Source of the DNA: Euborellia annulipes
Taxonomy: Eukaryota; Arthropoda; Insecta; Dermaptera; Anisolabididae
Direction: 5' to 3'
Assembly: GCA_023213315.1 (NCBI GenBank)
Contig: JAKCPI010005053.1
Coordinates: 1 to 64,000, forward strand
DNA length: 64,000 bases
How positions within the stretch are numbered: the first letter of the stretch is position 1; each line of letters starts with the position of its first letter. Below are positions 10,853 through 23,643 of the stretch, piece after piece. The position numbers were made by a program, and so were the translations under genes. A model generated the notes under the pieces. The model was not told the origin of the DNA and did not search any database. It saw only the letters and a program-made list of their open reading frames with translations.

Positions 10853-12550
10853 AGCCAAAAAACATTTCATTGTCATTGTTAGAGCCATTGTTAAACACTT
10901 TTCGTGCGGCATCTTTTCGAACTGAAAAATTTGAATTTCGCTCTTATCCAATTCAGGGCATAAGGGGAATGATATTTTTCAACAGAAAATACAAAAAAAT
11001 GATTTTCGAAAAAAGTGGAGTTAGGCACTTTGCTAATTAGAGCGTCCATTTAAAATATTATTTATTTCATTGTTTCACAATCTAGGCAAAAATATTCTAA
11101 TCTTTTTATGATAAAGTATTCCAACCAGGTCATTATCAAAGGGAAGGTTCAAACTCAAAAAAAAAATTAGAGAGTGTTAAAACTTTTAAAACGGTTAGAA
11201 ATTAATAAAAATTACTTTATTTCTTAAACATTTAGGGGAATGGGAATAATCATCTAAAATTTCCAACCCCATCCCCTATGAAAATTTTTTCTTGTCTGCG
11301 GCCCTGATGCCGGCCAACTTGTTTGTTTTTATTTGAAAATTATACTGAAATAATTGATAAAATTTCCAAAATGTCAGAGACGATTGATGCTCTAGTGTTT
11401 ATTTTCATAAAGACCCATTTAATATGAATATTTTTGTAATTTCCATTCATTTTTGTTAAGCCATTGTTATTATTTATAAAACATACCAGACCATATTTTT
11501 TGATGGAGAGAGAAATCTATAATAATAAAAATGCAATTTCTCTGCCTCTCCCTCTTAAGATATGTCAAAAAAATGAAGTCATAAAAGCATTTATTACGAA
11601 GAAAAAGATTTTTCGTATCAAACGATTGTTCCCTCATTCTTCGTGGACGCGAGTAATAAAACCCCTTTTCTGTTATTATTGCCAACATCATCAAAAAAAA
11701 AAGTACAACTCAAAGGGCAATCTCTATAAAGATTAGCTGTACAGATTAGACTCTCCCTGTTTTTATCTCTGAGGCTATAAAGAGATCCAACCAAACTCAT
11801 CTTTGCGATGCAACCGGGAAACAAAAAAAAAAAAAAAAAAAAAAAATAGGAAAATGTCATATTTCATTGAATAATATTTGACAGCATAAAATCGAGATTT
11901 ATCTTAGGAATAGATACGATCGGATGGAAAGACGAATATTGGACTCTCCTAGTTTATCTTTAATTTTATAAACAAGATTTTTATTGAGACAAAATTTGCA
12001 AATTAACTTTGTAACTAAATACAAGATACGGCCATTGAATAACTTAACAACTCATCAAAGAAGATAATAAATAATATGCAAATGAAGAATTCCTTCAGCC
12101 TAGCCAAAGAATTTGGGTGGATTTTCGTGAGAGCGACTTCAATCCAATTATCCAACTATTTTTGAGATACCTCTTACTGAGAAAGGAAACGGAACCCACC
12201 TCAGTATTATTCTCTCATGGAAATAATTTCTCATATGTTGTAATCACAACGTGTCAGGTCTGGCACTAATGACTGAAGAGATATAAGTCTGAAGGAATAA
12301 AATAAACTTTAAAATAAACTTGCGAATGATCTGAATATAAAGAAAGATACTAGTTCAGTGGTGATCTAAGATTTTGTTTGAATGTAAATAAGAAATGCAG
12401 ATAATTATTTTTTATTTATTTTATTAATTCTACTCACGCTTCGGTCCGGGTGTAGATCATCTCCAGAGCCGAGAGCCGGAAGAAAACACCATCAGAGCCT
12501 GGAAAATGATATATTTCAATATTTATTGTATATAGCCAGTATATAAGTTA
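10853..12550. other. Gene-free stretch
   Basis: AT-rich. An isolated end TTGTCTGCGGCCCTG at about 11293-11307 matches the hAT-like family at 2853, but no partner end with a TSD was found. Overlapping ORFs around 11464-11860 are unsupported. Confidence 0.4.
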
Positions 12551-12841
12551 GGGAGCGTACAAGTATTACGTAACGAAATTTTGGAGGGAGGGGGGGTCTC
12601 GTAAAACTTTACCATGCGTTACAAGGGGGCGGGGGAGCTGAACAACGCGTTACGTAACTGGTATTTTAGCGACTTTCCGATACTTTGCGCAACATAATTG
12701 AGACTTTTAGATAAAAATGGCCACTTGAGCGTTACGTAACGGATAGGGGAGGGGGTCCAGAAAAATGTTACGGCGCGTTACATGGGGGGAGGGGGGTCAA
12801 AAATCTTCAAAAATTGCGTTACGTAATACTTGTACGCTCCC
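12551..12841. mobile_element. MITE with GGGAGCGTAC ends and TTA flanks
   Basis: Inverted ends GGGAGCGTACAAGTATTACG and its complement at 12841. TTA lies on both sides (12548-12550, 12842-12844), compatible with the 3-bp TSD of PIF/Harbinger-like elements. The interior has repeated GTTACGTAAC palindromes and G runs. A second copy in opposite orientation lies at 14141-14424. Confidence 0.75.
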
Positions 12842-12857
12842 TTATAGAAATTATAAA

Positions 12858-13065
12858 TTTTTTTTGTTCACAGACAGACTGACAGACAGACACACACACA
12901 GACAGACAGACGCAAAGACAGACCATGTCGCGAAAACCACTTTTTTGGATTCAGGGGACCTCAAAAAGTATATATCCATCAAAATCTCGACATCGAATTT
13001 TTGACATGAATCCAATACTTTCTCTGTCTATATATTAACATATATAGGTAAGAGAAAGTAAAAAA
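12858..13065 (+). repeat. Family R, right-end fragment
   Basis: Contains the (CAGA)n microsatellite, CATGTCGCGAAAACCAC, GGATTCAGGGGACCTCAAAA and the terminal hairpin words ACTTTCTCT / GGTAAGAGAAAGT that define family R (full copy at 30316-30971). Confidence 0.85.
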
Positions 13066-14139
13066 AGAGGAAAATGAAAAATTCTACAATTCTTGTTTCT
13101 ATCACTGCAAATTAATTTTATAAATGACATCCTTGTTTAAAAAAAATCAAACACCGTTTACTTGTTTCATGCACTAAGTAACCCTTGAAAATTTTTTCTT
13201 TTTTTGTTAAATGAAGAAAAAATATTTTCTTAATTTTTTTTTATGCTTACTGTTAGATCTTATTTTTTAAAACTTTGAAGAAAAAAAAATTAACTGCTTT
13301 GAGGGAACAAAAAATACAACTAACTAAAGGAGCAGTTCATTTTTAGCAGTTAGCTTTTTTACCTATAAAAAAAATTAGTTTGACCCTCTTTGAAATAACT
13401 AAGGAGCATTTTTTCACGAACCCGTAATGGTGTAAAAAAAATTCATTTTTTGGGAATTTTTTTCTCGAGCAACGACAACAAGGGGTGTTTAAAAAAAAAA
13501 TAGTTGTTATCTTCTTTAGGAGAGTCAGTAAGGATCATATAAAGACAATTCAATGCTATTTACAAAATTTTGAGAATATTTCATCGGCCTATTCATTTAA
13601 ATTAATTAATCGCACTGCATGGGGTCCGAACCCTGGCTTTTAGGCTATCAACATTCCTGAGATTTCGAAAAGGTTTAAAAAACAGAGCTACAAAAAAGTT
13701 TTATTTTCTCAAGTTAATTGACAAGAATTGAAGGATGATTTGAATTAATTAATTAGGACGTTTGAGAACAATATTCTTTGAGATAATATAATTCATATGA
13801 CGTTTTTTAATAACTACTTTGATTTATATGTTTATATTTTTTATTAATTTTATTAATATGTGTTTATCTTTTATATATTATATCCTTTATAAGTACCTTG
13901 TTTTTATATTAGTAATTTTGATAGAAGTGTTTTTATAAACTGTATATTATTTGTATAATGTCTTTTTATATAATGTAATATGTATATGTATATTTTTTAT
14001 AATGTATATTTTGTAAAACTTTGGATGGCTGAATGGCGGAGGCTAACGGCCAGAAAAATAAAGAAAAAAAAAAAAAAAAATTAATTAGGACGGGTGCACA
14101 GTACTTGATAACGGCTGCAGAATAAGCAGTCGAAACTTT
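13066..14139. other. Gene-free AT-rich stretch
   Basis: No supported genes. SINE-like words (GGGGTCCGAACCC) near 13619 hint at one eroded copy. Confidence 0.35.
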
Positions 14140-14140
14140 G

Positions 14141-14424
14141 GGGAGCGTACAAGAATAACGTAACGCAAATTTTGAAGATTTTTGACCCCCTCCCCCCATG
14201 TAACGCACCGTAACATTTTTCTGGACCCCCTCCCTAGACGTTACGTAACGCTCAAGTGGCCATTTTTATCTAAAAGTCACAATTATGTTGCGCAAAGTAT
14301 CGAAAAGCCGCTAAAACCAGTTACGTAACGCGTTGTTCAACCTCCCCTCCCCCCTTGTAACGCATGGTAACGTTTTACGAGATTCCCCCCCCCAAATTGC
14401 GTTACGTAATACTTGTACGCTTCC
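14141..14424. mobile_element. Second copy of the GGGAGCGTAC MITE, inverted
   Basis: Starts GGGAGCGTACAAGAATAACG and ends TTACGTAATACTTGTACGCTTCC. The body matches 12551-12841 in the opposite orientation. A clear TSD was not found. Confidence 0.75.
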
Positions 14425-15715
14425 TTGTACAGTATTTATATATTTTTAATAAATATTTAATACAAATATGTGGTCTATAATTAAAAATTCTCCTAATATT
14501 AATATTTCAAACCACAAAAGCTTTAATAAACATACGAATGATATTTATGAAATAATTTTTGATTTTACACTTTTATAATATTTAATTAATTAATTTGTTC
14601 TGAAAAGTTTTGAATCATTTCATTACGCAATTTACTATGTTACCTGGCCTATGTTTTTCTTTTGTTTAACGAAATATATATTGAAGAAATGATGTAATTG
14701 TAATATATTATAGAAATATTTGTCAAATTAGTTCCAGTACCTTTTTTTCTATCCCCTCCCCTTCTCTCTCACGTGGTGGTGTGCCAACTTTCTAAAATTG
14801 GGGGTTCAGCAACCTTTAAAATGCACCCACCCCTTTGATGATGAAGAGGAAGACGAACACGCCTCTCTCTCTCTCATTCAGAACTATAATTCTTGCCCGG
14901 AAGTCACTGACCTGGTGATCGCATTGAAAAGTCTCTGTCTGCTTGACACCAAGAACAAAACAATTGGTTCACCCCAGCAGCATTGTTTTTCATTTTGGCT
15001 ATACACAAACAAACCAAAGAGAATTTTTTTTCCTCTTCCTGAATTCCCACGCTTTCTGTTTAAAAAGATTTTTATTCCAAGTTTGCCAAAATCGACTCTT
15101 ATTTCTTCAAATTGTCTCTTTGATTATTTTCCTCTAAGCAGGACGTCATAATTGATTTGCAAACAAAGATTTAAATTGAATGGCAGTTTTTTTTTAGAAA
15201 AAGAAAAAATTTAATTTAAAATTTTCACGATAATACATGTATTTCTAGTCAAAGCAAATCTAGCGTCATTTCAGGTTTTGGAATTTAAATTAAATGAGAA
15301 GAATTGGAGGGTGAATTGAATTGGAGGAGGGGTGGTAATTATTTAACTTTCCCACCCCCTCCCCACACACACACACACAAGAAAGTCAAACTCACACTAG
15401 ATATTTTGGATTCTTACTCGATAATATTAAAATTTTGAAAAATTTGAATTTGTATCTTTTTTTTATGAACAAAAATTCTAGCACCCTCTCCCCTATTCTT
15501 TCCCGAAAAACCCAATACCACAATCGAGCCTGATTATAGGTAATAAGATCAAATTTGTCTAAAAAATATTTTTTTTAATGCCCCGCGTCTTATATTTTTT
15601 TGAAATTAAATTAACAAATTTGAATAAAATTTTATAAAAATTCAATTATTCAAATACTCTATGCCCACTAAAATCATTAAATTTATTAATCAACGTTCAA
15701 TAGACTGTGAATTCA
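14425..15715. other. Gene-free stretch with one unsupported 117-codon frame
   Basis: An open frame at 14798-15151 (+) has no recognised motif, no clear splice or start context, and a biased composition. I do not call it a gene. Confidence 0.35.
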
Positions 15716-15835
15716 CCAGTATGAATGGGCAAAATTGCGCTCCCTGGACTCGAACCAGGACCTCCCGCAGCGAAAACGTGAAGGCGCTGGTTCAAGTCCA
15801 GGGGGCGCAAATTTTACCCAATCATAAACGCAAAC
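15716..15835. repeat. Palindrome built from two inverted tRNA 3'-halves
   Basis: TGGGCAAAATTGCGCTCCC...CTGGACTCGAACCAG pairs with CTGGTTCAAGTCCAGGG..GCGCAAATTTTACCCA. Each arm carries a tRNA T-arm/B-box (GGTTCAAGTCC or its complement). No complete cloverleaf was found. Confidence 0.7.
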
Positions 15836-16650
15836 TCATCTCGCAAATTTGCTATCTTAAATTTATTTTAGTCTATGAAATTAATAAAAGTATTATTAAA
15901 AATAAATATCCCTTGAGAGAGGAGAAAATTCCCCTTCCCCATGACCCCTTCAAATCACGTCCCTGAGTGATTGTAGCAAGCATTTTATTTTGAAATTTGT
16001 TTAATTTAGCATATGACATATTGCGATTTAAACTAAAATTCATCTATTCGTTGACGTGACAAATGTCCCATAGCTAAAGCGTGACCAGGAAACATGTTTT
16101 GTATTTCTCTACACGATATATACAGTATAAACAAATATTGCACGAAAACAAGAAAGGGCCTTTTTCTTCTCTGGAACAAAAGACAGGGTAGTAATTTCCG
16201 TCAATATATATCTCCAGGGTCAGTGGCCCTTTGCTTGGAATGAAGAGTCACTGACCTATTAGGGAAGGGGAAGAACAGAACAATCGAGAAATAGAAAAAA
16301 GGGTTCAATAAATATCACTTTCTATTTCATATTATATTCGAGTCAAGAGGAAACTAGATACAGGCTAAGGGGTTACAAATTTTTTTCTCTATTCTTTTTG
16401 AAAGGCGTAGCTAATTAACAACAAAATTCCCATGAGTCTCCTCTGATGGAATTCTATTTATGCATTTTCTCGTGTCTGTGAATTCATATTTATTGTACAA
16501 AAAATATGTCTAATGATGAGAGAAATTTAAAAAAAATTAAAATTCTTTAAAGGCCTACTGACACTGATTCGTTTATGTGTGAATATTAAATTTTTCAAAA
16601 ATTAATTCGGCCTTATTAAAAAAATAGTTAAAATGTATTTATCCTAGGGC
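15836..16650. other. Gene-free AT-rich stretch
   Basis: Nothing further supported. Confidence 0.35.
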
Positions 16651-17362
16651 AGGGGCGTGAATAACTCCCTGGAGAGCCCGCCATGCGGGGGGGGGGGGCA
16701 CAGCAAGTCAAGGGGCCCAGAGACCTGGGCGCATAAAATATATATAAATGATTATAAAAAAATAAAATCTAGTAAAGAGTAATCAAAATAATAGATTTGT
16801 TCGTTTATTGCAATTGGATGCCCATGGGCGTAGTGTTTGATTCAAAATTGGACATCCATGGGCAAGTTTCCTATAGTGTTTCTTTCAATAAGAATATTGT
16901 AATCACAATTAGTAACAATCTCTTTTTATACAACTAGCTGATCGAAAAACTGCCCGCCATTTTTCTACACATGCTTTGAATCACGTGTAAGTTTGGGCGT
17001 CCACTGGCATCCATAAAGAGAAAATCAAACACTAGGAAGCTTGCAAGTGCTTACCAGGCTCCGCCCATTTGCTTGAAAGAAACACTAGATAACTTGCCCA
17101 TGGATGCCCAATTTTGAATCAAACACTTGGGAAATTACCCAGCGCCAGAATCAAACTAAGAGGAAGTTGCCCTAACTCCGCCCACTAAATGGAAATAATT
17201 TAAATTTAGTTATAAATAACTGTGAATAATGGCGCCATTTCAATTTTTTCTTGGGGGAGGGGCAAACTTTTTTTAAATTTATAAAATTTAAAAAGATCAG
17301 AACCCTTGGTGGAGGGGTGGGGGGTAACTGCCCCTTCCCCCCTCTAAATGACGCCCCTGACT
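16651..17362. mobile_element. MITE-like segment with CAGGGGCGT ends and internal inverted repeat
   Basis: Left CAGGGGCGTGAA (about 16651) and right GACGCCCCTG (about 17362) look like hAT-type termini, but flanking 8-mers do not match. Inside, about 16820-16885 and 17087-17145 form an inverted repeat (GTGTTTGATTCAAAATTGG and complement). A G run follows the left end. It may be two merged elements. Confidence 0.5.
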
Positions 17363-18989
17363 GTGGAAGAATTAAGGTGCGATCACACCGGGACCTGACT
17401 TGTGTTTACTGACTGGAGTTCTAACCGAATCCGAATTGAGGGGGGTCACACACTAAAACTTGACTGGAGTGACGTAATCTTACTTCTCTGATATTTGGTA
17501 TATAAGTATGTCGAAGGATAAACAATGCTTTTTACTTGAATGATACTATTTTCCTTCCCAGCAATTTATTTCTAAATAAACTTAATAAAAGGCTTTATCT
17601 ATCCGGCCGAAACGTCACTGCGAATTTGATAAAATAATGAAAAAGCTGCTGTTCCTTTATTCTATCCTTCTACATATAAATTCGTGTCAATAAAATTAGG
17701 GATAATTTCTTAGGTGAACATCTTGTTACGATTTAAAAACTTATTTAAAAGAAGGCCATGAATGTGAAGAATTTAAATTTTATATTTCTTTTATATTAGG
17801 AGTTTTTTCTATTTCGTTCTGCTTCCATTCCCAAATATTTTGATTGTTTCATTAATTGATTCCTTTAAAGGCGTGTCGCACTGCGACCTCCTGGATCTAT
17901 TGTCCCGCCTTCCTCCCTCCAGAGTATCCTTTCCAGGCCGGTGGCTTCCAAAAAGCTGAGGATCTAGCGCGGTCCTAAGAATCCCAAATGTTTTAAATAC
18001 ATATGTCAAAAGTAGAAATTTTTAATAACGAGACATCCTGTCTAACAGTTATGTTTTGAAAGAGAGAACATTGAACTCAAAAAGGGCATCGTTTTCTAAA
18101 AATGAACACCTGAGATCATTGCTTTTTAGATTTTCTAAATAATGCTTTTGTATTTTTTAAGTGTTTAACTTTTTAATCCCATTAGTGACAAGATAACTGA
18201 CACTTTTCAAAAAAAAAAAAAAAGATAAAAATCAAATGTTTATTGTTTCATTTTCAAAAAATAGTCTCTTTAGAAAGAATTTCACTTTATTGACGCGTGC
18301 CCAGGGCGAATGACCTCTTTGAAATACTTAAGTACATTAACTTGTGCAGAAATCATTTAAGTAAAAATAAAAGAGAATAATTTCCCCAATATTTTTTCAA
18401 ACTTCCAAATTGAGAAAGGATTTCACTTAAGTAAATAGGATGAACCTACCTACTCATTTCTGCGTATATCAAAAAACAAATTACTTTTAATCCTTTAGAA
18501 AAGGAAATAATTAATTTCAAAATAGCATTAAATTTTTATCAGTTTGGTCGGATTAAACAGCATCAAAAGAAATTCATTAGACCCATATATTAAATAATTG
18601 CAAGTGCAGTGCGCGTATCAATGATCATACGGCAGGGGTTGTACTGTACTTGCCTCACCTCAGTGACGTCATTTTAGTTTTTGCTTGGCGGGGGCAAAAT
18701 ATTTTTTTTACTTCCCGTGCTACTTAATTTATATACGTATAAACATATATACTTATTTATTTTTATCTATATCATCTCCTATACTTATTTATAAAAATAA
18801 AGTGTGAGTCTGTATGGATGTAGGGGTTAAGCTCAGAACTTACTATTGTCTTCCAAAGCCTTGGAGTAGGAGGTGGGTGAATGTCTTCCATGCCCCCCCC
18901 CCGCAAATGATTTTTAAAAAATATGTCGCTAAACGTTCAAAAAAATAGTTAATTTAAAAATAAATCATAGCTCTAGTGTTAGTTGATTT
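17363..18989. other. Gene-free stretch with repeat fragments
   Basis: A fragment beginning TTAAGGTGCGATCACACCGG at about 17372 resembles a TTAA-flanked element end. CCGGCCGAAACGTC near 17602 resembles the 3' half of a hammerhead core without its CTGATGA half. The rest is AT-rich with no gene. Confidence 0.35.
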
Positions 18990-19668
18990 TTTTTTACTTT
19001 CTCTTACCTATGTATATATGTAATATATATATAGAGAGAAAGTATTGGTTTCATGTCAAAAATTCGATGTCGAGATTTTGATGGATCTTCACGTTTTGAG
19101 GTCCCCTGAATCCAAAAAAGTGGTTTTCGCGACATGGTCTGTCTGTGTGTCTGTGTGTCTGTCTGTCTGTGTGTGTTCAATTTTAAGCATGAAGGAATTG
19201 AGCTATGAGGCTGAAATTTTATATTTAAGTTAAACACCCCCGGGACCGGAAAAATAAGCTTTTAATCAAAATCGGCCAAAGATTACTAGTACTTTACTGA
19301 TGCACTTTTTCAGTTTTTTTCGATTTTCTCAAAATTTGCTCCAACGATTTTTTTTTTTAATTCAAAAATCAATTATTTTTCAGATGCTCTTTCAAATGTA
19401 TATTCTCATTTTGCAATTGAAATCTTCTGAAGACCACTTTACTCTTGTATTTCATAGGGAAGATAGGAGAAATGGTTGCCATAGTAACAAAATATAAATA
19501 TTTTCCCATACTTATAAATTTTACATCTGAATTCATATGTTCCGTACTGTCGGGAACTAAATATATGTAGACACAAAAAATCTGGTGTGACAAGCACAGT
19601 ACACAACTTTCGATTACCGAAGGTAAGAGAAAGTTGTGTGCTGTGCGCCAGTCACACCAGATTTTTTT
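18990..19668 (-). repeat. Family R, near full-length
   Basis: Reverse-oriented copy with right-end hairpin (18996-19037), CAGA microsatellite (here as TGTCTG repeats) and left-end hairpin (AATCTGGTGTGAC type). About 680 bp, no coding capacity, no confident TSD because both ends merge with A/T runs. Confidence 0.85.
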
Positions 19669-20366
19669 TTATAAAATAAATAAAGAAGGGAGGAATATTT
19701 TCATTTTTCCAGACATCCCCTTGAACAAAAAAGAGAAAATGTTTATTTGATTTAGACATATCGTCATGGCTTATTAAAATGAAAAGAGGAGAGGGTGTGA
19801 CAAAAAAGCCTACATATTTTTATCAATCATATGGACCCTAAAAATCAGGGATTGGCGAGGAAAAAAGAGAGCAGTGACTGGCTGGATCCCTTGGGGTTTC
19901 AATCGAGATTTTAGACAATTTATATTAATATTTATTAGTTTTCTATTCTCCTGAAGAAGACCGGAAATTCTTCAAATTTGACTTTATTTCATTTTGCTTC
20001 CTTCCAAAGAATTATGGACAAAATCTACTAAAAGGATCAGGTTCCCATCCGCAAAATTTGAGGATTTTAAATACAGGAAATAAATCCCTTTAGAAAAGCA
20101 TTTAGTTCCGATCTTGTTAGATCCTTAGAGAGAATATGAATTTCAATCCAAATTCTTGACTGGTGGATTTTGATTCAAATTCAAAATCCTAGATCGGATC
20201 AGATTTAGCGATTCAGAATGATCGTGATCTTTTCATGCTTCCAACACCCTTCATTATAAATTTTTATTATAAATTTAAACTGAATGACTCGAGATAAAAC
20301 ATTATGACTTAGCCAGGTAATTAAATTAAAAACACAAGGTTATATATTTCAATATTATATTATTTG
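19669..20366. other. Gene-free AT-rich stretch
   Basis: No supported features. Confidence 0.35.
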
Positions 20367-20787
20367 TTACTTTCTCTTACCTTTATATGTTAAAATATAG
20401 AGAGAAAGTATATGTATCATGTCAAAAATTCGATGTCGAGATTTTGATGAATATACACGTTTTGAGGTTCCCTGAATCCAAAAAAGTGGTTTTCGCAACT
20501 GTCTGCCTGTCTGTGTGTGTGTCTGTGAACAAAATATCTCAGGAACTAAAAAAGCTACGAGGTTGAAATTTTATATATAAGTTAGGCACCCCTTTGGCAC
20601 GTGACACGAAGCTTTTGAACAAAATCGGCCAGAGTACTAGTACTTTACTGATGCACTTTTTAAGTTTTTTTTCGATTTTCTCTAAATTTGCTACAAAGAT
20701 TTTTTTTTAAATTCAAAAATCAATTATTTTTTAGATTCTCTTTAAAATGGGTATTCTCATTTTGAAATCTTTTGAAGCACACTTTAC

Positions 20788-21062
20788 CATGGGCGTACCC
20801 AGCGAGGGGGGGGGGCCGCCCCCCCCCCCAAAAAAAAAAAAAAAATAATTTTTTAATAGGGGGAAAAAAAAAAAAATATTGGTGGATGGGGGGGGAGAGA
20901 TATTTTTTTTTTGGCCCCCGGGGGGTTTGGCCGTTTTTTTTAGGGAAGTTTTTCTCTTTATTAAAAATAGCTATGACCCAATCTGGACGACCATATCTCC
21001 CCCCCCCGGCCCGACGACTGTCCCCCCCCCCCCCCCCACTTTATATCCTGGGTGCGCCCCCG
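20788..21062. mobile_element. hAT-type MITE nested in family R, perfect 8-bp TSD
   Basis: Ends CATGGGCGTACCCAG and CCTGGGTGCGCCCCCG with TSD CACTTTAC at 20780-20787 and 21063-21070. G and C runs sit next to both ends. Overlapping low-complexity ORFs are not genes. Confidence 0.85.
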
Positions 21063-21178
21063 CACTTTACTCTTGCATTTCATAGAAAAGATAGTAGAAA
21101 TGGTTGTCATGATAACAAAATATAAATATTTTCCCATACTTATGAATTTTACATCTTGAAATTCGAATGTATCGTACT

Positions 21179-21421
21179 CAGTGGCGTCATTTGGGGGGGG
21201 GGGGCATTTGCCCCCCCCCCCCAAGGGCTCTGATTTTTATAAAATTTTATATTATTCTAAATAAAATACTCCAAAATACATCAACGAGTATAGAAACTGT
21301 ACAAAATTAAACAATTAATTAAATTAAATATGTTTTGGCCAAATTTGTGTACCCATTTGTAAGTAAATTTTAAGAAAAAAAAAAGTTTGACCCCCAAGAA
21401 AAAGTTGAAATGACGCCACTG
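21179..21421. mobile_element. hAT-type MITE nested in family R, perfect 8-bp TSD
   Basis: Ends CAGTGGCGTCATTT and AAATGACGCCACTG with TSD ATCGTACT at 21171-21178 and 21422-21429. Contains G and C runs of ten or more next to the left end. Related fragments occur at 24740-24930 and 26224-26460. Confidence 0.9.
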
Positions 21422-21585
21422 ATCGTACTGTCGGAAACTAAATATATCTCGACACAAAAAATCTGGTGTGACAATCAGAGAACCCAACTTTAGATTATCG
21501 AAGGTAAGAGAAAGTTGTGAGCAGTGCGAACATCACACCAGATTTTTTTCTTCTGAAGACATTGAGTGTCGAATTATGTGTAAAG

Positions 21586-22857
21586 CAGCGTTTTCCAAAC
21601 TGTGAGGCGCGCCTCCCTTTTTAGGGAGACTAAATTTTTTTTTTCTCCCTCAAGTGCAAATTATTTGACCTTTTTTTTTGCATGCGAGTCTCATCCCATT
21701 TTTTCAGACTCTGGTTTCGGCCGGCCGAAAGGTTCGGCTACTTTTTGGCCGAAACCATGATTTTTGGCCGAAACTGGCCGAAACCGTAACCGAAACCGAA
21801 TATTCGGTCGGTTCCTAGTTTAAAGTGAATAAAAGTGAATAATTAATATAGTGTAATCCACCCTGACCACACCGTCAGCCAACACACCCTCTTGAGAGTC
21901 TTATTAAAGGTAATTACTATGCATTTTATCGTTGAAAAAAAACAATGATAGAAACAAATAATTTGACTGCGAAAAACGATTCTTTTGAATATGAAATTAA
22001 ATATTTTGCATTTCACTAAGGGTAGAGGGAGAATATAAGCTGTTGAAAGGGGAGGGGAGTGTAGGTGTCATTGAAAAAAAAATTTGTTTTTTATTTTTTA
22101 TCTTTTTTTTTAACACTTTCTCATTCACACTCACATTACACACACACACACATACATCACACGTCTTTTCGGCAACTCAGGCCATATAAGACTTTATACG
22201 ATAGCCCGCTATTAATTAATAATATACATATTGGGGGTCCAGGCATTTCAATTTAAGCCATTTGGTATCCATTTCGGACAGCCAGGGGTGCGACTCCTGG
22301 ACGTTCGGTATAGAATGTAGTCACACTACCAACTACACCATGCCTGAGGGCATTTTTAAAATATTTTCTTAAGTCACCATTATTTACCATTATATTCTTC
22401 CTATTTGGCCTATATTTTTGTTAATCAAATTACTTGGCCACCAGGACCAATTTTCCAAATGATTGCTAGTTTTAATATAAATAAGAATATTTTAATATAA
22501 ATAAGAATAATTAAAAAAATATTTTTTTTATTTATTCTCGCGGAGTAAAAAAAAAAAAAAAAAAACTTCCTAGTCATATGCAGCCAAAATTATTGTGATG
22601 TTTCGGCCTTCTTAAGAGCCGGAGGCGAGAATAAAAGAAAATTTTAATTTCAAAATTATAATTGTAATTTTTCATTCAAAATTTTCATTCATTGACTAGG
22701 AATTTTTTTTTTTTTGACTCCGCTTTAATATAAAATTATATTTTTTAGCATTAAAAATTTTTGTTTTTGTATTATTTTATAAAATGGGGGAGCGGGGCGT
22801 CATAAGATTAAATATTTTTAAGGGAGGCGTGGTAACATAAAAGTTTAGAAATCACTG
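21586..22857. mobile_element. hAT-type element, copy A of a composite unit
   Basis: Starts CAGCGTTTTCCAAACTGTGA and ends AGTTTAGAAATCACTG. It shares GGCCACCAGGACCAATTTTC and the CGTCATAAGATTAAATATTT end with copy B (23362-23643), in the same orientation. Only its left flank (GTGTAAAG, 21578-21585) takes part in a TSD; the partner lies after copy B. A reversed SINE (22085-22351) is nested inside. Confidence 0.75.
22085..22351 (-). repeat. tRNA-derived SINE, near full-length, reversed
   Basis: On the - strand: GCATGGTGTAGTTGGTAG head, GAGTCGCACCCC B-box-like sequence, the CCAAATGG body, GGCCTGAGTTGCCGAAAAGA and a TGTGTGTG/GAGTGTGAATGAG tail ending in poly-A. It lies inside copy A of the composite. 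Confidence 0.75.
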
Positions 22858-23361
22858 ATATAGATCATTCGATATAACATTTTGCCGGGAAAATATTCCG
22901 AAGGGAATGAAATTTTCACTACCCCATACTCTAGAATGCCAATCCTAAATTTTCGACCTCGAAGACCGTGTGGGGGGGAGGGGGGAGGGGGACAAAAGCC
23001 TCAAAAATTTGAGAAATCTTCAGGTTTTTGCTTATATCTCGTAAACTATTTATATTTTGTGAAATATAGCACAATACAAAAATGTAGAGCATTAAATTTG
23101 CTAAAATTTGGTACATAAAACGAATTCGTAGACCATCTAACCAAAATACGGCCGCTTAATTTGACAAAATATAAATAGTTTACGAGATATAAGCAAAAAC
23201 CTGAAGATTTCTCCAATTTTTGAGGTTTTTGTCCCCCTCCCCTCCCACTCGGTCCTCGAGGTCAAAAATTTAGGATTGGCATTCTAGAGTATGGGGTAGT
23301 AAAAATTTTTTTTCCCTTCGGAATATTTTCCCTGCAAATTGTTATATCGAATGGTCTATAT
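22858..23361. repeat. Long palindrome filling the space between two MITE copies
   Basis: Arms of about 200 bp (about 22858-23063 and 23157-23361) are near-perfect reverse complements, starting ATATAGATCATTCG and ending CGAATGGTCTATAT exactly at the MITE boundaries. A ~100-bp unique loop carries GAATTCG. Confidence 0.85.
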
Positions 23362-23643
23362 CAGCGTTTTCCAAACTGTGAGGCGCGCCTCCCTAGGGAG
23401 GCTCGGACAAGTCTAAGGGGAGGCGCGAATATTGGCCACCAGGACCAATTTTCCAAATGATTGCTAGTTTTAATATAAATAAGAATAAATAAAAAAATAT
23501 TTTTATATAAATTTATATTTTTTAATATTAAAAATTTTTGTTTTTGTGCTATTTTATAAAATGGGGGGGGGGGGGGGGGGTAGGCGTCATAAGATTAAAT
23601 ATTTTTAAGGGAGGCGTGGTAACATAAAGTTTGGAAACCACTG
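23362..23643. mobile_element. hAT-type MITE, copy B of a composite unit
   Basis: Complete ~280-bp copy from CAGCGTTTTCCAAACTGTGA to AGTTTGGAAACCACTG. Its right flank GTGTAAAG (23644-23651) equals the left flank of copy A. Contains a long G run before the right end. Confidence 0.85.

Larger units (their letters stand above)
20367..21549 (-). repeat. Family R copy carrying two nested MITEs
   Basis: The body matches other R copies in reverse orientation and is interrupted by 20788-21062 and 21179-21421. Removing each insert with one TSD restores R sequence, so R was present before both MITEs. Confidence 0.85.

Noticed and set aside
14798..15151. 117-codon open frame on the + strand
   Set aside because: No recognisable domain, no sign of splice structure, and such lengths occur by chance in this window.
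20772..21125. Overlapping ORFs rich in Gly, Pro and Lys
   Set aside because: They lie in a MITE nested in family R and reflect G, C and A homopolymers.
22594..22630. Hammerhead remnant (GGCCGAAACATC on the - strand)
   Set aside because: The 3' half looks right but the CTGATGA half is absent.
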